Shown here: piece after piece, positions 25,192-35,423 of the stretch | Numbering within the stretch: the first letter of the stretch is position 1 | Layout: the number at the start of each line of letters is the position of its first letter | Assembly: GCA_002300355.1 (NCBI GenBank) | Contig: NSGV01000001.1 | Location: 1,054,001 to 1,118,000 of the forward strand | Direction of reading: 5' to 3' | Length of the DNA: 64,000 bases | Source of the DNA: Streptomyces sp. TLI_235 | Lineage (GTDB): Bacteria > Actinomycetota > Actinomycetes > Streptomycetales > Streptomycetaceae | Notes under the pieces: generated by a model | Told to the model about the DNA's origin: nothing | The model's input: the letters and a program-made list of their open reading frames with translations, nothing else | Database searches by the model: none | Program-made: the position numbers and the translations under genes

Positions 25192-26211
25192 TCACGTCTC
25201 GGTGTCCTGGTCGGTGAGGGGTTCCAGCACGCCGTGCGTGTCGAGGCGGTAGAGGACGACGAGTGCGGGACCGATGAACACGAGGGCGACGGCCGCAACG
25301 ATGATCATCCACTGGAGCGGTGCACTGGCCCCGGCGCCCTGCTGCACGGTGAGCGAGGTCGGCACGAGGTAGGGGCGCTGGGCGAAACCCCAGGCGGCCA
25401 CGGTCAGCGCCACGACGGCCACCGCCGAGTAGCGCGTCCAGCCGGCCGCGGGACCGGCCAGCAGGATCGCCGTCACCGCCAGAGCGGCCACGGACGCGAG
25501 GACGAGGACGAGCCCGATCCCGTGCGTGAGCCCGTGGTGGACGTACGACGCGTGCGGGTCGGTGACGCTCAGGCCGATCACGCCGACGGCCGACACCATG
25601 GCGCAGCCGATCCAGGCGCGCAGACGGAAGTAGCCGACGAGGTCGTCGGCGCCGAACCGGCGGGCGTCGACGGTGAGGAAGACGGCGCCGAGGAAGGCGG
25701 TGGCGGCGACCGCGAACAGGCCGGCGAGGATCGAGGTGGTGTTGGCCCAGGCGTCGGCCGAGGCGGTGGTGCCGGGGGCGACGCGACCGGAGGCCACGGC
25801 GCCGACGGCCGCGCCGAAGAAGAACGGTGTGACCAGCGAGGCGATGGCGAAGACCGCGCCGTACACGCGCCGTGCGGCCAGGCGCCGGCTGGGTTTGCGA
25901 AGGGCGAAGCCGGCACCGCGCAGCACCATGCCGACGGCGGCGAGCGCGAGCGGCAGCCAGAGCGCGGTGAACACCGTCTGGAAGAACACCGGGAAGCCCG
26001 TCCACATGACGACGAGGACGAAGATCAGCCAGACGTTGTTGACCTCCCAGACCGGGGCCATGGCGTGGTCGATCAGCCGGCGCGGACGGCTGCCGCGCTC
26101 GGCGCCGCCGGCCAGCAGGTCCCAGAAGCCCGCGCCGTAGTCGACGCCGCCGCCGCAGGCGTAGGCGGCGACCGCGATCAGCAGGATCCACGCGACGACG
26201 GTGGCGGTCAC
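25192..26211 (-). CDS. cydB: Cytochrome bd ubiquinol/menaquinol oxidase subunit II
   Basis: Encodes 339 residues from a GTG at 26209-26211 that overlaps the cydA stop (GTGA). Eight to nine membrane segments, with the subunit II signatures VDYGAGFWDLLAGG near the N-terminus and VWEVNNVWLIFVLVVMWTGF. It partners CydA in the high-affinity bd oxidase that reduces O2 without pumping protons and allows respiration at low oxygen. The cydCD ABC exporter genes that usually assist assembly are not adjacent. Confidence 0.95.
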   Translation of the reverse strand: MTATVVAWILLIAVAAYACGGGVDYGAGFWDLLAGGAERGSRPRRLIDHAMAPVWEVNNVWLIFVLVVMWTGFPVFFQTVFTALWLPLALAAVGMVLRGAGFALRKPSRRLAARRVYGAVFAIASLVTPFFFGAAVGAVASGRVAPGTTASADAWANTTSILAGLFAVAATAFLGAVFLTVDARRFGADDLVGYFRLRAWIGCAMVSAVGVIGLSVTDPHASYVHHGLTHGIGLVLVLASVAALAVTAILLAGPAAGWTRYSAVAVVALTVAAWGFAQRPYLVPTSLTVQQGAGASAPLQWMIIVAAVALVFIGPALVVLYRLDTHGVLEPLTDQDTET

Positions 26212-27674
26212 GGCTCGCTCCCCGGTTCGCGGCCGGTGTCCGTGGCCGCGGCGGCGTGTTCGGCGCGCGGGCCGTACGGGGTGTCGCTCTCGGGCCCCTC
26301 GGCGGATGCCGTGACGGCACCGGAGTCGGTCAGGCGCCAGCGGGTGCGCATCTTGAGCAGCACGGCGAGGAACGCACCGAAGATCAGAACGTAGACGACG
26401 GCGACGATGCCGAACATCGTCCACAGCGAGGCGGCCGCAGTGGGGGTCACGGCGTCGGAGACCCGCATGTACTGGTAGACGATCCAGGGCTGGCGGCCGA
26501 CCTCGGTGGTGATCCAACCGCACTCCACGGTGATCACGCTGGCAACGCCGGCAACGGCTGCGCAGCGGAAGAACCAGCGGGACTTCGGCAGGTCGCGGCG
26601 GCGCCACCAGCACCAGGCGTACCAGAGGGCGAGCAGGATGAGGAGGCTGCCGATGGTGGCCATGATGTCGAAGGCCCAGTGCACGATGGTGGCCTGGGTG
26701 GCGGTGGGTCGGCCGGCAGCGGGCACCGAGCTGAGCCCGGTGACCTGGGTGTCGGGACTGAACCCGGCCAGGATGGAGTCGAGTTGGGGGATCTTGAGGC
26801 CGCCCTTGACGGTGCCGTCCTCCTGGAGGCGGCCGAAGAGGTACTCGGGGACGTGGTCGCCGGTGTTCCAGACGAGTTCGGCGGCGGCGAACTTGATCGG
26901 CTGCTTGTGGTAGATCTGCCGGGCGATGTTGTCGCCGAGGAAGAACTGGATCGGGGTGAGGATCGCGGCGACGGTGAACGGCACGGTGAAGCCGAGCCGG
27001 TGGTAGCGGTCGCGGCGGCCTCGCAGCCAGCCCACCGCGTACACGCCGGCGACGACGTACCCGGCGGTCAGGAACATGGCGACCACGAAGTGCCAGTACT
27101 CCGGGCCGAACATCGGGGTGAAGACCGCCTGTTGGACGGTGACGTCCACGGGGTTGCCGTCCGAGTCGAGGGTGAAGCCCTGCGGGGTGTTCATCCACGA
27201 GTTCGCGGCGATGATCCCGAACGCGCCCATCAGCGCCGCCAGTGGCAGCGGCGCACCGAGCCAGAAGTGGGTGCGCGGCTTCAGCCTGCGCCAGCCGTAC
27301 AGGTAGATGGCGATCAGGATCGCCTCCAGGAAGAACGCCCAGGCCTCCACGCCGAAGCCGAGGCCGAAGACGTCCCCCCAGCGGCCCATCATGCCCGGCC
27401 ACAGCAGGCCGAACTCGAGCGAGAGCACGGTGCCGGTGACGATGCCGATGGCGAACTGCACGGCCATCACGGCCGACCACCGACGGGCCAGCAGGAGCGC
27501 CACCGGGTCGTTGCGCTTCAAACCGCGGTGGTGCATCACCAGCGTGATGAACGGCAGTGCCACACCGAACGGTACGAGCATGATGTGGGAGGCGAGGGTG
27601 AACGCCATCATCTCCCGCGCGGGCAGGAGCTGTGCGGGCGTGGAGTCGGCGAGCAGGGCGGCGACCGCGCTCAT
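26208..27674 (-). CDS. cydA: Cytochrome bd oxidase subunit I
   Basis: Encodes 488 residues from the ATG at 27672-27674, with GGGAGTGAG upstream. Haem ligands are recognisable: the N-terminal His in SHIMLVPFG, the later His in WHFVVAMFL, and Met/Glu positions in the GRQPWIVYQYMRVSDAVTP block typical of CydA. The quinol-binding Q-loop region (GTVKGGLKIPQLDSILAGF) is of the short type. It has about nine membrane segments and an acidic C-terminal tail. It forms an operon with cydB. No palindromic Rex-type site was recognised in the 117 bp before it. Confidence 0.95.
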   Translation of the reverse strand: MSAVAALLADSTPAQLLPAREMMAFTLASHIMLVPFGVALPFITLVMHHRGLKRNDPVALLLARRWSAVMAVQFAIGIVTGTVLSLEFGLLWPGMMGRWGDVFGLGFGVEAWAFFLEAILIAIYLYGWRRLKPRTHFWLGAPLPLAALMGAFGIIAANSWMNTPQGFTLDSDGNPVDVTVQQAVFTPMFGPEYWHFVVAMFLTAGYVVAGVYAVGWLRGRRDRYHRLGFTVPFTVAAILTPIQFFLGDNIARQIYHKQPIKFAAAELVWNTGDHVPEYLFGRLQEDGTVKGGLKIPQLDSILAGFSPDTQVTGLSSVPAAGRPTATQATIVHWAFDIMATIGSLLILLALWYAWCWWRRRDLPKSRWFFRCAAVAGVASVITVECGWITTEVGRQPWIVYQYMRVSDAVTPTAAASLWTMFGIVAVVYVLIFGAFLAVLLKMRTRWRLTDSGAVTASAEGPESDTPYGPRAEHAAAATDTGREPGSEP

Positions 27675-27790
27675 CTCACTCCCGGTGCGCACGGCGTGGC
27701 CGCCGGGACCGGTCGGCGGGCCGGTGCGGCTGCCGTCCTCGGCGTCGGGTGGGTGTTCGTCCGGGCGGTCGTCGGCGCGGGCATCAAGGG

Positions 27791-28627
27791 TCAGCCTCCG
27801 GTGGCGAAGCCGGGGAAGAGGGTCATCCCACCGTCGACGTACAGCGTGGTCCCGACCACGTAGTCCATGAGGTCGGAGGCCAGCAGGGTCACTGCGTCGG
27901 CGATGTCCTCGGGGTCGCCGACCCGCCGGTAGGGGATCAGCTGCAGCAGGGCCGTCTCGGCCTCCGGCGTGTCCCAGGCGGACTTGTTGATCGGGGTGCG
28001 GATGGCGCCCGGTCCGACGGCGTTCACCCGGATCCCCTTCGGGGCGAGCTCCTGGGCGAGGGTCTGCATCAGCATCAGGACGCCGCCCTTGGACGCGGCG
28101 TAGTTCACATGGCCCGACCAGGGGATGATCTGGTGGACGGAGCTCATGCAGATGATCTTGCCGGCGGAGCGGGAGACCTCGGGGACGACGCCGCGGCGGA
28201 CGAATTCCTTCGCGGCCTCGCGGGCGCAGAGGAACTGGCCGGTGAGATTGACGTCCAGCACCTTGTGCCACTGCTCGACCGTCATGTCGGCGATGGCGGC
28301 GTCCCGCTGCAGCCCGGCGTTGGCCACCATGATGTCGATCGTGCCGAACTCCTCGACCATCCGCCCGACCATCCCGACGACCTGGTCCTCCTCGGAGACG
28401 TCGGCCTGGTGGGCGTAGGCCTCCACCCCGAACGACTTGATCTCCCGGACGACGTCGTCCGCCGTCTCCGGGCCGAAGACGTAGTTGACGACCACGTCCG
28501 CGCCCGCCCGGCCCAGACCGATCGCGGTCGCCCGGCCGATACCGGAGTTGGCTCCCGTCACCAGCGCCTTCTGCCCCTTGAGGAGCTGCGGCATCGGCCA
28601 CCGCTGCCCATCCGCCGCTGAAGCCAC
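27791..28627 (-). CDS. SDR family oxidoreductase (glucose 1-dehydrogenase-like)
   Basis: Encodes 278 residues from a GTG at 28625-28627, chosen because AGGAGAG lies just upstream; an ATG 11 codons later is possible. It shows TGANSGIG, the NAG motif (VANAG), Ser in CMSSVHQ and YAASK, with the C-terminal GTTLYVDGGMTLFPGF ending typical of glucose 1-dehydrogenase-like classical SDRs. Sugar or polyol oxidation with NAD(P)+ is the likely reaction. It sits between cydAB and a 2-hydroxyacid dehydrogenase, near a gluconokinase, which hints at a gluconate route. Confidence 0.87.
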   Translation of the reverse strand: MASAADGQRWPMPQLLKGQKALVTGANSGIGRATAIGLGRAGADVVVNYVFGPETADDVVREIKSFGVEAYAHQADVSEEDQVVGMVGRMVEEFGTIDIMVANAGLQRDAAIADMTVEQWHKVLDVNLTGQFLCAREAAKEFVRRGVVPEVSRSAGKIICMSSVHQIIPWSGHVNYAASKGGVLMLMQTLAQELAPKGIRVNAVGPGAIRTPINKSAWDTPEAETALLQLIPYRRVGDPEDIADAVTLLASDLMDYVVGTTLYVDGGMTLFPGFATGG

Positions 28628-28778
28628 AGCTCTCTCCTGTCGTCGGCCGCACACCACTACCGACCGACCACCATTCCCACCGGGACCGCACATGCGATCG
28701 GGGACGCGCGGTACCCCCCCGGTCGGGCGCGGCGATGCCACCCGGACGGCGCAGCGGTGCGGGTGGACAGCCGGCCGG

Positions 28779-29747
28779 TCAGGCGCCGGGGCCCGCGACC
28801 ACGTTCTCGAGGGGCTCGCCTGCGAGGAAGCGTCCGACCTGGGCACGGATCAGCCGCATGGCGCGCGGCAGGAACGCCGCGCTGTTGCCGCCGACGTGCG
28901 GGCTGATCAGCGTGTTGGGCGCTCGCCAGAGCGGGTGGTCGTGGGGCAGCGGCTCCGGGTCGGTGACGTCCAGGGCGGCGCCCAGCCGGCCGCGCTGCAA
29001 CTCGGCGAGGAGCGCATCCGTGTCCACCACCGCGCCCCGCGCCACGTTGACCAGGAGCGCGCCGTCCCGCATCGCGGCCAGGAAACGCGTGTCGACCAGT
29101 CCGCGGGTGTGTTCCGTCAGCGGAACGGTCAGCACCACGACGTCGGCGGCCTGCAGCAGCTCCGGAAGGCTCTCCAGGGCGTGTACCGGCCCGCGGGCGG
29201 CTGTCCGGGCACTGCGGGCAACCCGCAGCAGCTCGCACTCGAACGGCACGAGGCGCTCCTCGACGGCCGCACCGATCGAACCGTACCCGACCACGAGGAC
29301 CGTGCGGTCGGCAAGCGACGCGGACGGCCCGCCCCGCCAGACGCCGGCATCCTGCGCCCGAACGAACCCCGGCACACCGCGCAGCGACGCCAGGACCAGG
29401 GTGACCGCGAGCTCGGCGGTGCTCGTGTCATGGACCCCTCTGGCGTTGCACAGCGCCACCCCCGCCGGCACCGCGGGCAGCAGGTCGTCGACTCCCGCCG
29501 AGAGGCTCTGCACGGCCCGCAGCCGCGGCATCCGGGGCAGCAGCGGGAGCGCGGCCGCCGCGGGGGTGTAGGGGATGACGAAGAACTCCACCGTGTCCAG
29601 GACCTGCTGCGACGGCGCCTCACCGTGGCCGTCCCACACCACGACCGGCACGTGCGGCAGACCGCCGATCCGGTCGGGCGGGTACGGCAGCAGGATCCGG
29701 CCGGCCGTCGCTGGCGCCCCGGCGGGCCCGTCGTCCGCACCGCTCAT
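28779..29747 (-). CDS. D-isomer-specific 2-hydroxyacid dehydrogenase
   Basis: Encodes 322 residues from the ATG at 29745-29747. The NAD-binding motif is VLVVGYGSIGAAVEERL; the catalytic set is Arg in LVNVARGAVVD, Glu in LDVTDPEPLP, and His in LISPHVGGN. The N-terminal catalytic half includes LRAVQSLSAGVDDLLP. The enzyme reduces 2-keto acids such as glyoxylate, hydroxypyruvate or 2-ketogluconate to D-2-hydroxyacids with NAD(P)H. Being next to gluconokinase, 2-ketogluconate or glyoxylate is an attractive but unproven substrate. Confidence 0.9.
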   Translation of the reverse strand: MSGADDGPAGAPATAGRILLPYPPDRIGGLPHVPVVVWDGHGEAPSQQVLDTVEFFVIPYTPAAAALPLLPRMPRLRAVQSLSAGVDDLLPAVPAGVALCNARGVHDTSTAELAVTLVLASLRGVPGFVRAQDAGVWRGGPSASLADRTVLVVGYGSIGAAVEERLVPFECELLRVARSARTAARGPVHALESLPELLQAADVVVLTVPLTEHTRGLVDTRFLAAMRDGALLVNVARGAVVDTDALLAELQRGRLGAALDVTDPEPLPHDHPLWRAPNTLISPHVGGNSAAFLPRAMRLIRAQVGRFLAGEPLENVVAGPGA

Positions 29748-29936
29748 GCCGCGATCCCACCAGCGATCGGCAGCCGGGGCAAACCCCCGGCCCCGGCGGC
29801 ACGACCGCAGCCCGGCGTTCGGCCGGACGGGTGAGCCTCGTCGACCCGACGGCGCCCCGGGGAGCTCGAGCCCGGCCAGGAACGCAGGATCGACCGCAGA
29901 GGCCCCGCGGAAGGCCGTGGAGATCGGAGGTGACAG

Positions 29937-30476
29937 GTGGAACATCACGGACACGGCCGCACCGTCGTCGTGGTCATGGGCGTCTCGGGAGCCGGTAAGA
30001 GCACGGTGGGCGGGCGGCTCGCCCACCGACTCGGCGTCCCGTTCACGGAGGGCGACGACCTCCACCCCCAGGCGAACATCGCCAGGATGACCGCCGGGTC
30101 CGCGCTGGGGGACGCCGACCGCGGACCATGGCTGGACGCCGTCGCCGACGTCATCCGGCAGACATCCCTCACCCCCACCGGAGGGGTGATCAGCTGTTCG
30201 GCCCTCAAGCGCCGCTACCGCGACATCCTCCGCGCGGCCGGCCCCGGCGTCTTCTTCCTGCATCTCGCGCTCACCCCGGCCGAGGCCCGCGCCCGCCTCT
30301 CGCGTCGCCACGGCCACTTCATGCCGAGCGCGTTGCTCGGCTCCCAGTACCAGGCGCTCGAACCCCTGCAGGCCGATGAACCCGGCGTGACACTGGACGC
30401 GGACGGCGACCCCGAGACGATTCTGCGTCAGGCCGAGGCCGCCATCGCCCGGTTCGAGGACCCCGACGGACGGTGA
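29937..30476 (+). CDS. gntK: Gluconokinase
   Basis: Encodes 179 residues from a GTG at 29937 with GGAGGTGA upstream. The P-loop is GVSGAGKS at 15-22, and the family signatures EGDDLHP, DRGPWL and CSALKRRYRD follow, ending with HFMPSALLGSQYQALEPL. It phosphorylates D-gluconate to 6-phosphogluconate for the pentose phosphate pathway. No gluconate permease or GntR regulator is nearby, so substrate may come from the intracellular dehydrogenase next door. Confidence 0.93.
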   Translation: MEHHGHGRTVVVVMGVSGAGKSTVGGRLAHRLGVPFTEGDDLHPQANIARMTAGSALGDADRGPWLDAVADVIRQTSLTPTGGVISCSALKRRYRDILRAAGPGVFFLHLALTPAEARARLSRRHGHFMPSALLGSQYQALEPLQADEPGVTLDADGDPETILRQAEAAIARFEDPDGR

Positions 30477-30614
30477 TCCACCCACGAGCCGCCTTCGGTG
30501 GGGTTCGCCTGAGCCGATCGAGTGACGTCGCCGTGTCTGCCCGGGCACGGCAGTGCAGATCTGCGACATGCGATTCATCCCACGGTGCCCCGGGCGCTCG
30601 ACAGGGAGGCGGCT

Positions 30615-32372
30615 GTGACCGACGAAGAGATCCTGCTGGGTATCGCCCTGACCGTCGCCCTCGCCACCGGTTCGCAGGTCCTGGCGAACAAGCTGCGCGT
30701 CCCCGCCCTGATCGTGCTGCTGCCGGTCGGGTTCACCGCGGGCGCCCTGACCGACGTCATCCATCCCGCACGGCTCGTCGGGCCGGACTTTCCCGCGCTG
30801 GTGTCGCTGTCCGTCGCGGTGATCCTCTACGACGCCGGCCTCGGACTGAACCTGCGCAATCTCACCGGCCGCACCCGGGCGATCGTCGGACGGCTGCTGG
30901 TCATCGGCATCCTGGTCACGTTCTTCACCGTGTCGGGCATCGGCCCGGCGCTGTTCGGCATCCCACTGCGGGTGGCGGCGATGATCGGCGTGATCCTCGT
31001 CGTGTCGGGCCCGACCGTCGTGGGGCCGCTGATGGAGTTCGTGCGGCCGACCGACAAGGTGCGGCGCATCCTGATCTGGGAAGGAACGCTGACCGACCCG
31101 ATCGGCGGCATCCTCGGGGCCGTCGTCTTCCACGCCGTGGCGACCACGGGGCGGATCGACATCGGCCGGGGCTACCAGATCGGACAGTTCCTCATCAGCA
31201 TGGGTGTCGGTCTCGCCGGCGGAGCCGTCGGCACCGGCATCCTCTGGCTGGCGCTGCGCAAGCTGCGGCTCGGCGAGACGCTCGGCACGCTGGCGCAGCT
31301 GGCGACGGTGGTCGTCGTCTCCGCCGGCTGCGACATCGCCCGGGACGACACCGGCCTCATCGCGGCGATCGTCACGGGGCTCGCCGTCGCCAACCTGCCG
31401 GGCCTGGACATGCCGGCCCGCCGGCCCTTCCTCGAAACACTCGTTCAGCTGATCATCGGCCTGCTGTTCATCTCCATCTCCTCCGCCGTCCCCCCTTCGT
31501 CGGTGGTGCCCGTGCTGGTGCCCTCGCTGATCCTGATCGCGGTCCTCGTCCTCCTCGTCCGGCCGTTCGTCGCGTGGGCGGCCGCCCACGGCTCGGGACT
31601 CACCACGGGCGAGTGGGGCTTCATCGGGTGGATGGCGCCGCGCGGCATCGTGGCCGCCTCGACCGCGTCCGCCTTCGCCGCCACCCTCGTCGAGAAGGGC
31701 CTGCCCGGCGCTTCCAAGATCCTCCCGATCACCTTCCTCGTGATCGTGGGCACGGTCCTGGTCTACGCGCTGACGGCCCGGCCGGTGGCCCGGCGCCTCG
31801 GCGTCGTCCGGCCGAGCAGGACCCGGCCGCTCCTGGTCGGCGGCGACCCGTGGGTGGTCGGCCTGGGCCGGGCCCTGGGGTCGGCGGGCCTCGACGTGCT
31901 GATGTGGGCGGGCCTGGACGAGGAACGCGAACGGATCAGGGCGGCCGGCCTCGAACTCGCGCACGGGGAGATGCTGGCGACGGCGACCAACCCGCGGGCA
32001 CGTCTGGAGGGCGTCACCGCGGTGTTCCTGCTCACCGACGACGACGACTTCAACGCGCTCGCCTCGGTCGTCGTCAAGGACAACGTCCAGGGGCCGGTCT
32101 ACCGGGTGGGGCCGCCGCAGGACAGCCACGGCGTGGTCGGCCCGTACACGGGCGGCGACATCCTCTTCGGCCGCGACCTCGTCCGGCACCGTCTGGCGGA
32201 CCGCTACGCGCAGGGTGACCGCTTCCACGTGCAGCCGGCCTCCCGTCCGATCCCGCCGGACCACGTCATCCTGTTCGTCGTCCGCACCGACGGCAAACTG
32301 GACCCGGTGACCGAGTCGCGGCCCGCCACCCTGTCGCCGGACGACACCGCCGTGCTGCTGGGCCCCGCATGA
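30615..32372 (+). CDS. Cation:proton antiporter with C-terminal RCK/TrkA-like domain
   Basis: Encodes 585 residues from a GTG at 30615, with AGGGAGG five bases upstream. About twelve membrane segments fill residues 1-395, with the CPA1-type VSGPTVVGPL segment and conserved LTDPIGGILGA. The C-terminal domain (about 400-585) has a Rossmann-like start (WVVGLGRALGSAGLDVLMW) and FLLTDDDDFNALAS, as in RCK/TrkA-N gating domains that sense nucleotides. It should exchange Na+ or K+ for H+ across the membrane. Its TGA overlaps the ATG of the next gene, so the two are coupled. Confidence 0.85.
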   Translation: MTDEEILLGIALTVALATGSQVLANKLRVPALIVLLPVGFTAGALTDVIHPARLVGPDFPALVSLSVAVILYDAGLGLNLRNLTGRTRAIVGRLLVIGILVTFFTVSGIGPALFGIPLRVAAMIGVILVVSGPTVVGPLMEFVRPTDKVRRILIWEGTLTDPIGGILGAVVFHAVATTGRIDIGRGYQIGQFLISMGVGLAGGAVGTGILWLALRKLRLGETLGTLAQLATVVVVSAGCDIARDDTGLIAAIVTGLAVANLPGLDMPARRPFLETLVQLIIGLLFISISSAVPPSSVVPVLVPSLILIAVLVLLVRPFVAWAAAHGSGLTTGEWGFIGWMAPRGIVAASTASAFAATLVEKGLPGASKILPITFLVIVGTVLVYALTARPVARRLGVVRPSRTRPLLVGGDPWVVGLGRALGSAGLDVLMWAGLDEERERIRAAGLELAHGEMLATATNPRARLEGVTAVFLLTDDDDFNALASVVVKDNVQGPVYRVGPPQDSHGVVGPYTGGDILFGRDLVRHRLADRYAQGDRFHVQPASRPIPPDHVILFVVRTDGKLDPVTESRPATLSPDDTAVLLGPA

Positions 32373-33670
32373 CGACCTGGGCGGCCAGGTTCCGGCTGCG
32401 GCAGTACGCCAAGGCCAGCCTGTGGATCGTTCCGCTGTTCGGGCTCGTGCTCGGTGTCGCGCTGGCCGAGGCCGCGACCGCCGCGGACGGGGCGTCGTGG
32501 CTGCCGAAGACCTGGGACTACTCCGCGACGACCGCGGGCAGCGTCCTCAGCTCCGTCGTCGGCTCGATGATCGCGCTGCTCGGCTTCGTCGTGACCATCG
32601 GCGTCCTGGTGATCCAGCAGGCCACCGGCACGCTGTCCCCGCGCTACATGCGGCTGTGGTACCGCGACCGGCTGCAGAAGGCCGTGCTGGCCACCTTCAC
32701 CGGCACGTTCTCGTTCGCCTACACGCTGCTGCGGAGCATCGAGTCCGACTCCGTCCCCAACCTCGGCGTCACGCTGGCCGGCATCGCCGTCTCCGTCAGC
32801 CTGCTGCTCCTGCTGATCTACCTCAACCGGTTCACCCACAACCTGCGCCCGGTGGCGATCGCCGACCTGGTGGGACGGATGGGCGAGAACGTGCTGCACC
32901 GCGCCGCGGCGAGAGTCCGGGAGGCGGCCGTGCCAGAGCCCGGTCCTCTCCTGCCGGGCGGGTCGGTGACCCGGGTCCGGACCGAGCGGGGCGGGGTGAT
33001 CCAGGCCTTCGACGCGGCCGGGTTGGTGTCGCTGGCGGCCCGGCACGACGGCGTCCTCGCCATGGCCCACGTGGTGGGCGACTTCGTGTCGCCCGGCGCC
33101 GTCGTCTTGGAGGTCCACGGCACCACCTCGGCACCCGACCCGCGGGAGGTGGCCGGGCGCCTGGCCCTCGGTGCGGAGCGGACCATCGAGCAGGACCCCG
33201 CGTTCGCCCTGCGCATCCTGGTCGACATCGCCATCAGGGCGCTCTCCCCCGCGGTCAACGACCCCACCACCGCGGTGCAGGTGCTCAACCACGTCGAGAC
33301 GTTCCTGCACGCGGTCGGGCGGGTCGGGCTCCGCGGCCACTACGTGCTCGGCGACGGCGGCGGCCGGCCCCGGCCCGTGGTGCCGGGCCGGGCCTGGGAG
33401 GACTACCTCCGGCTCGCCGTCACGGAGATCCGCGACTACGGCGCCGGCTCGGTCCAGGTCTGCCGACGGCTCCGGGCGATGCTGGAGGGGCTCCTGGAGA
33501 CCCTGCCCGACGCGTGCCTGCCGGCTCTGCGGGCCGAGCTCGCGCTGCTCGCGGACGCGGTCGGGCGGGAGTTCGCCGATGCGCCCCGCCGGGCCGACGC
33601 CGAGACGGCGGACCCGCAGGGCATCGGTGGAGGACGGCGCCCCGGCCCGGGCGGGGACACGGGTTCCTGA
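32369..33670 (+). CDS. DUF2254 family membrane protein
   Basis: Encodes 433 residues, starting in an ATGA overlap with the antiporter gene. Four membrane segments lie within the first 155 residues, including SMIALLGFVVTIGVLVIQQATGTLSPR, which is typical of DUF2254 proteins. The soluble C-terminal part contains LALGAERTIEQDPAFALRILVDIAIRALSPAVNDPTTA, the other hallmark of the family. Its function is unknown. Translational coupling to a K+/Na+ antiporter suggests a role in ion homeostasis. Confidence 0.87.
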   Translation: MTTWAARFRLRQYAKASLWIVPLFGLVLGVALAEAATAADGASWLPKTWDYSATTAGSVLSSVVGSMIALLGFVVTIGVLVIQQATGTLSPRYMRLWYRDRLQKAVLATFTGTFSFAYTLLRSIESDSVPNLGVTLAGIAVSVSLLLLLIYLNRFTHNLRPVAIADLVGRMGENVLHRAAARVREAAVPEPGPLLPGGSVTRVRTERGGVIQAFDAAGLVSLAARHDGVLAMAHVVGDFVSPGAVVLEVHGTTSAPDPREVAGRLALGAERTIEQDPAFALRILVDIAIRALSPAVNDPTTAVQVLNHVETFLHAVGRVGLRGHYVLGDGGGRPRPVVPGRAWEDYLRLAVTEIRDYGAGSVQVCRRLRAMLEGLLETLPDACLPALRAELALLADAVGREFADAPRRADAETADPQGIGGGRRPGPGGDTGS

Positions 33671-33699
33671 CCGCCCGTCGGGCCGGTACGGGGCGGGGT

Positions 33700-35150
33700 T
33701 CACGCCCAGCCGCGGCGGGCGGCCTGCCAGCCGAGCTGTGCGGCCACGCGTCGAAGCCGAACCAGACCGAGCCGGTGCCGGTCACCGGGGACGCGACCGA
33801 CGACGTCAGGTCGACCCGGCAGGCGCCGACCGGGCGGCGGTGGTCCCGGTCAGCGGCGCGGACGTGCTCATCAGCGCGTCCTTGAGTCGACTGCCGGTCC
33901 AGTCCGGGTGCTGCCGCGCCAGGACGGCAGCCGCGCCGGCGACGTGCGGAGTCGCCATCGACGTGCCGCTCATCGCCTGGTAGTAGCCGCTCGCGGCGGT
34001 GCCGCCGGCCTTCGCCGCCAGGATGTCGACGCCGGGTGCGGCGATGTCCGGCTTCAGGGCGTAGTCGCCGTGGCGCGGGCCCGTGGCGGAGAAGGACGCC
34101 AGCCGGTCCTCGTCGTCGACGGCGGCCACGGTCAGGGCCGCGTCGGCGGCACCGGGCGCGCCCATCACCGCCTCCTGTCCGGCGTTGCCGGCGGCGACCA
34201 CGAAGAGCGCGCCGCTCTCCGCGCTGAGCCGGTCGACCGCCAGGCTCAGCGGGTCGGTGCCGTCGCTGGCGTCGGAGCCGCCGAGGCTCATGCTGACCAC
34301 CTTGGCGTGCTGGGCCGCGGCCCACTCCATGCCCGCGATGACCCACGAGTCGTCACCGGAGCCGTCGTCGCCCAGGACCTTGCCGATCAGGAGGTCGGCG
34401 CCGGGTGCGACACCCTTCTCCCGGCCGTCGGAGGCGGCGCCGCTGCCGCCGACGGTGGAGGCGGTGTGCGTACCGTGGCCGTTGCCGTCGTCGACGCTCT
34501 CCCCCGGTACGAAGCTCTCGGCCTGCGCGACCCGGCCGTTCAGGTCCGGGTGGCCGCGGTCGACGCCGGTGTCGAGCACGGCGACCTTGACTCCCGTGCC
34601 GTCGAGACCTGCGGCCCAGGCTCCCGGGGCGCCGATCCGGGCGGTACTGGTCGCCAGCGAGGCGTGCACCTTGCCGTCCAGCCAGATCCGGTTGATGCCG
34701 CCCGACAGACGGGCGGCGACCGGCTGCGCCGCGGCCGTCACGGCCGCCGCGCCGGCGGACCCGGCCACCGTGTCCCAGGTGGACCTGGTCTGCTTCTTGG
34801 CGACCTTGAGAGCGGCGCCGTTGATGCTGGGCAGTGTCCGCACCGTGCCCGAACCCTTCGGAGCCCGCCCCGCACCGGGTGCGGCAGCCGCACGGGGGGC
34901 GGTCGCGTCGTACCCGACGATCAGCGAAATGCCGTCGCTGTGCGCGTCGTCGTAGCCCTGGGCGACAAGTGACGTGACGTCGAACAGCCGCCGGTCCAGC
35001 GTGCCGGCGGCGAGGAAGGGCATGGCCTGCGACGTCGCCGGTGATGAGGGTGACGCTGTGGGTGGCGCCGCCCGGTCGCGCCGCGGACACCGTCGGAAGC
35101 GTGCCGCTCGCCGTCGCTCCGTCGGCCGGTCCGGCCACGAGCACGACCAT
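33700..35150 (-). pseudogene. Broken subtilisin-like (S8) secreted protease
   Basis: A large S8 protease gene in decay. Reading leftward: the N-terminal piece near 35150-35030 ends THSVTLITGDV, after which about 40 codons are lost and the frame changes. The main piece (35023-33806) starts at FLAAGTLDRRLFDVTSL and holds the complete triad: Asp in AVLDTGVD, His in GNGHGTHTAS, Ser in SGTSMATPH. Near 33845 the frame shifts again; the expected GAGRVDL continuation is read in another frame as GACRVDLTSSVASPVTG up to FGFDAWPHS, then homology stops. The 500-700 residue C-terminal region of such proteases is gone. The signal peptide is also incomplete. Confidence 0.78.
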
Positions 35151-35423
35151 CGATGTGCAGGCTACCGCTGCAGGATCCTCCGACCGGGGCGGTGGCGGGG
35201 TACGGGGGGAGTCATGTGACGGTCCTACAGGTGCGTCACATGACCCCGGAACGGCCCCGGCCTGGCGCAAAGGAGCCAGGTCCCACATGTGCCACCACCG
35301 CGAGCGGCCACGGCCCGCATCCCTGACCGGGGCTCACCCGGCGAAGCGCCCGCGGCCGCCGCCCTTGCGCCCGGCCGGCGCCGATCGGTCCGGCCGCTCG
35401 CCCTCGTCCTGAGCGGGCGGTGG

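Noticed and set aside
28779..32264. A 1161-codon minus-strand open frame
   Set aside because: Only the last 322 codons (2-hydroxyacid dehydrogenase) have family motifs; the remainder is antisense to gluconokinase and the antiporter, with Asp/Arg/Gly-rich shadow composition.
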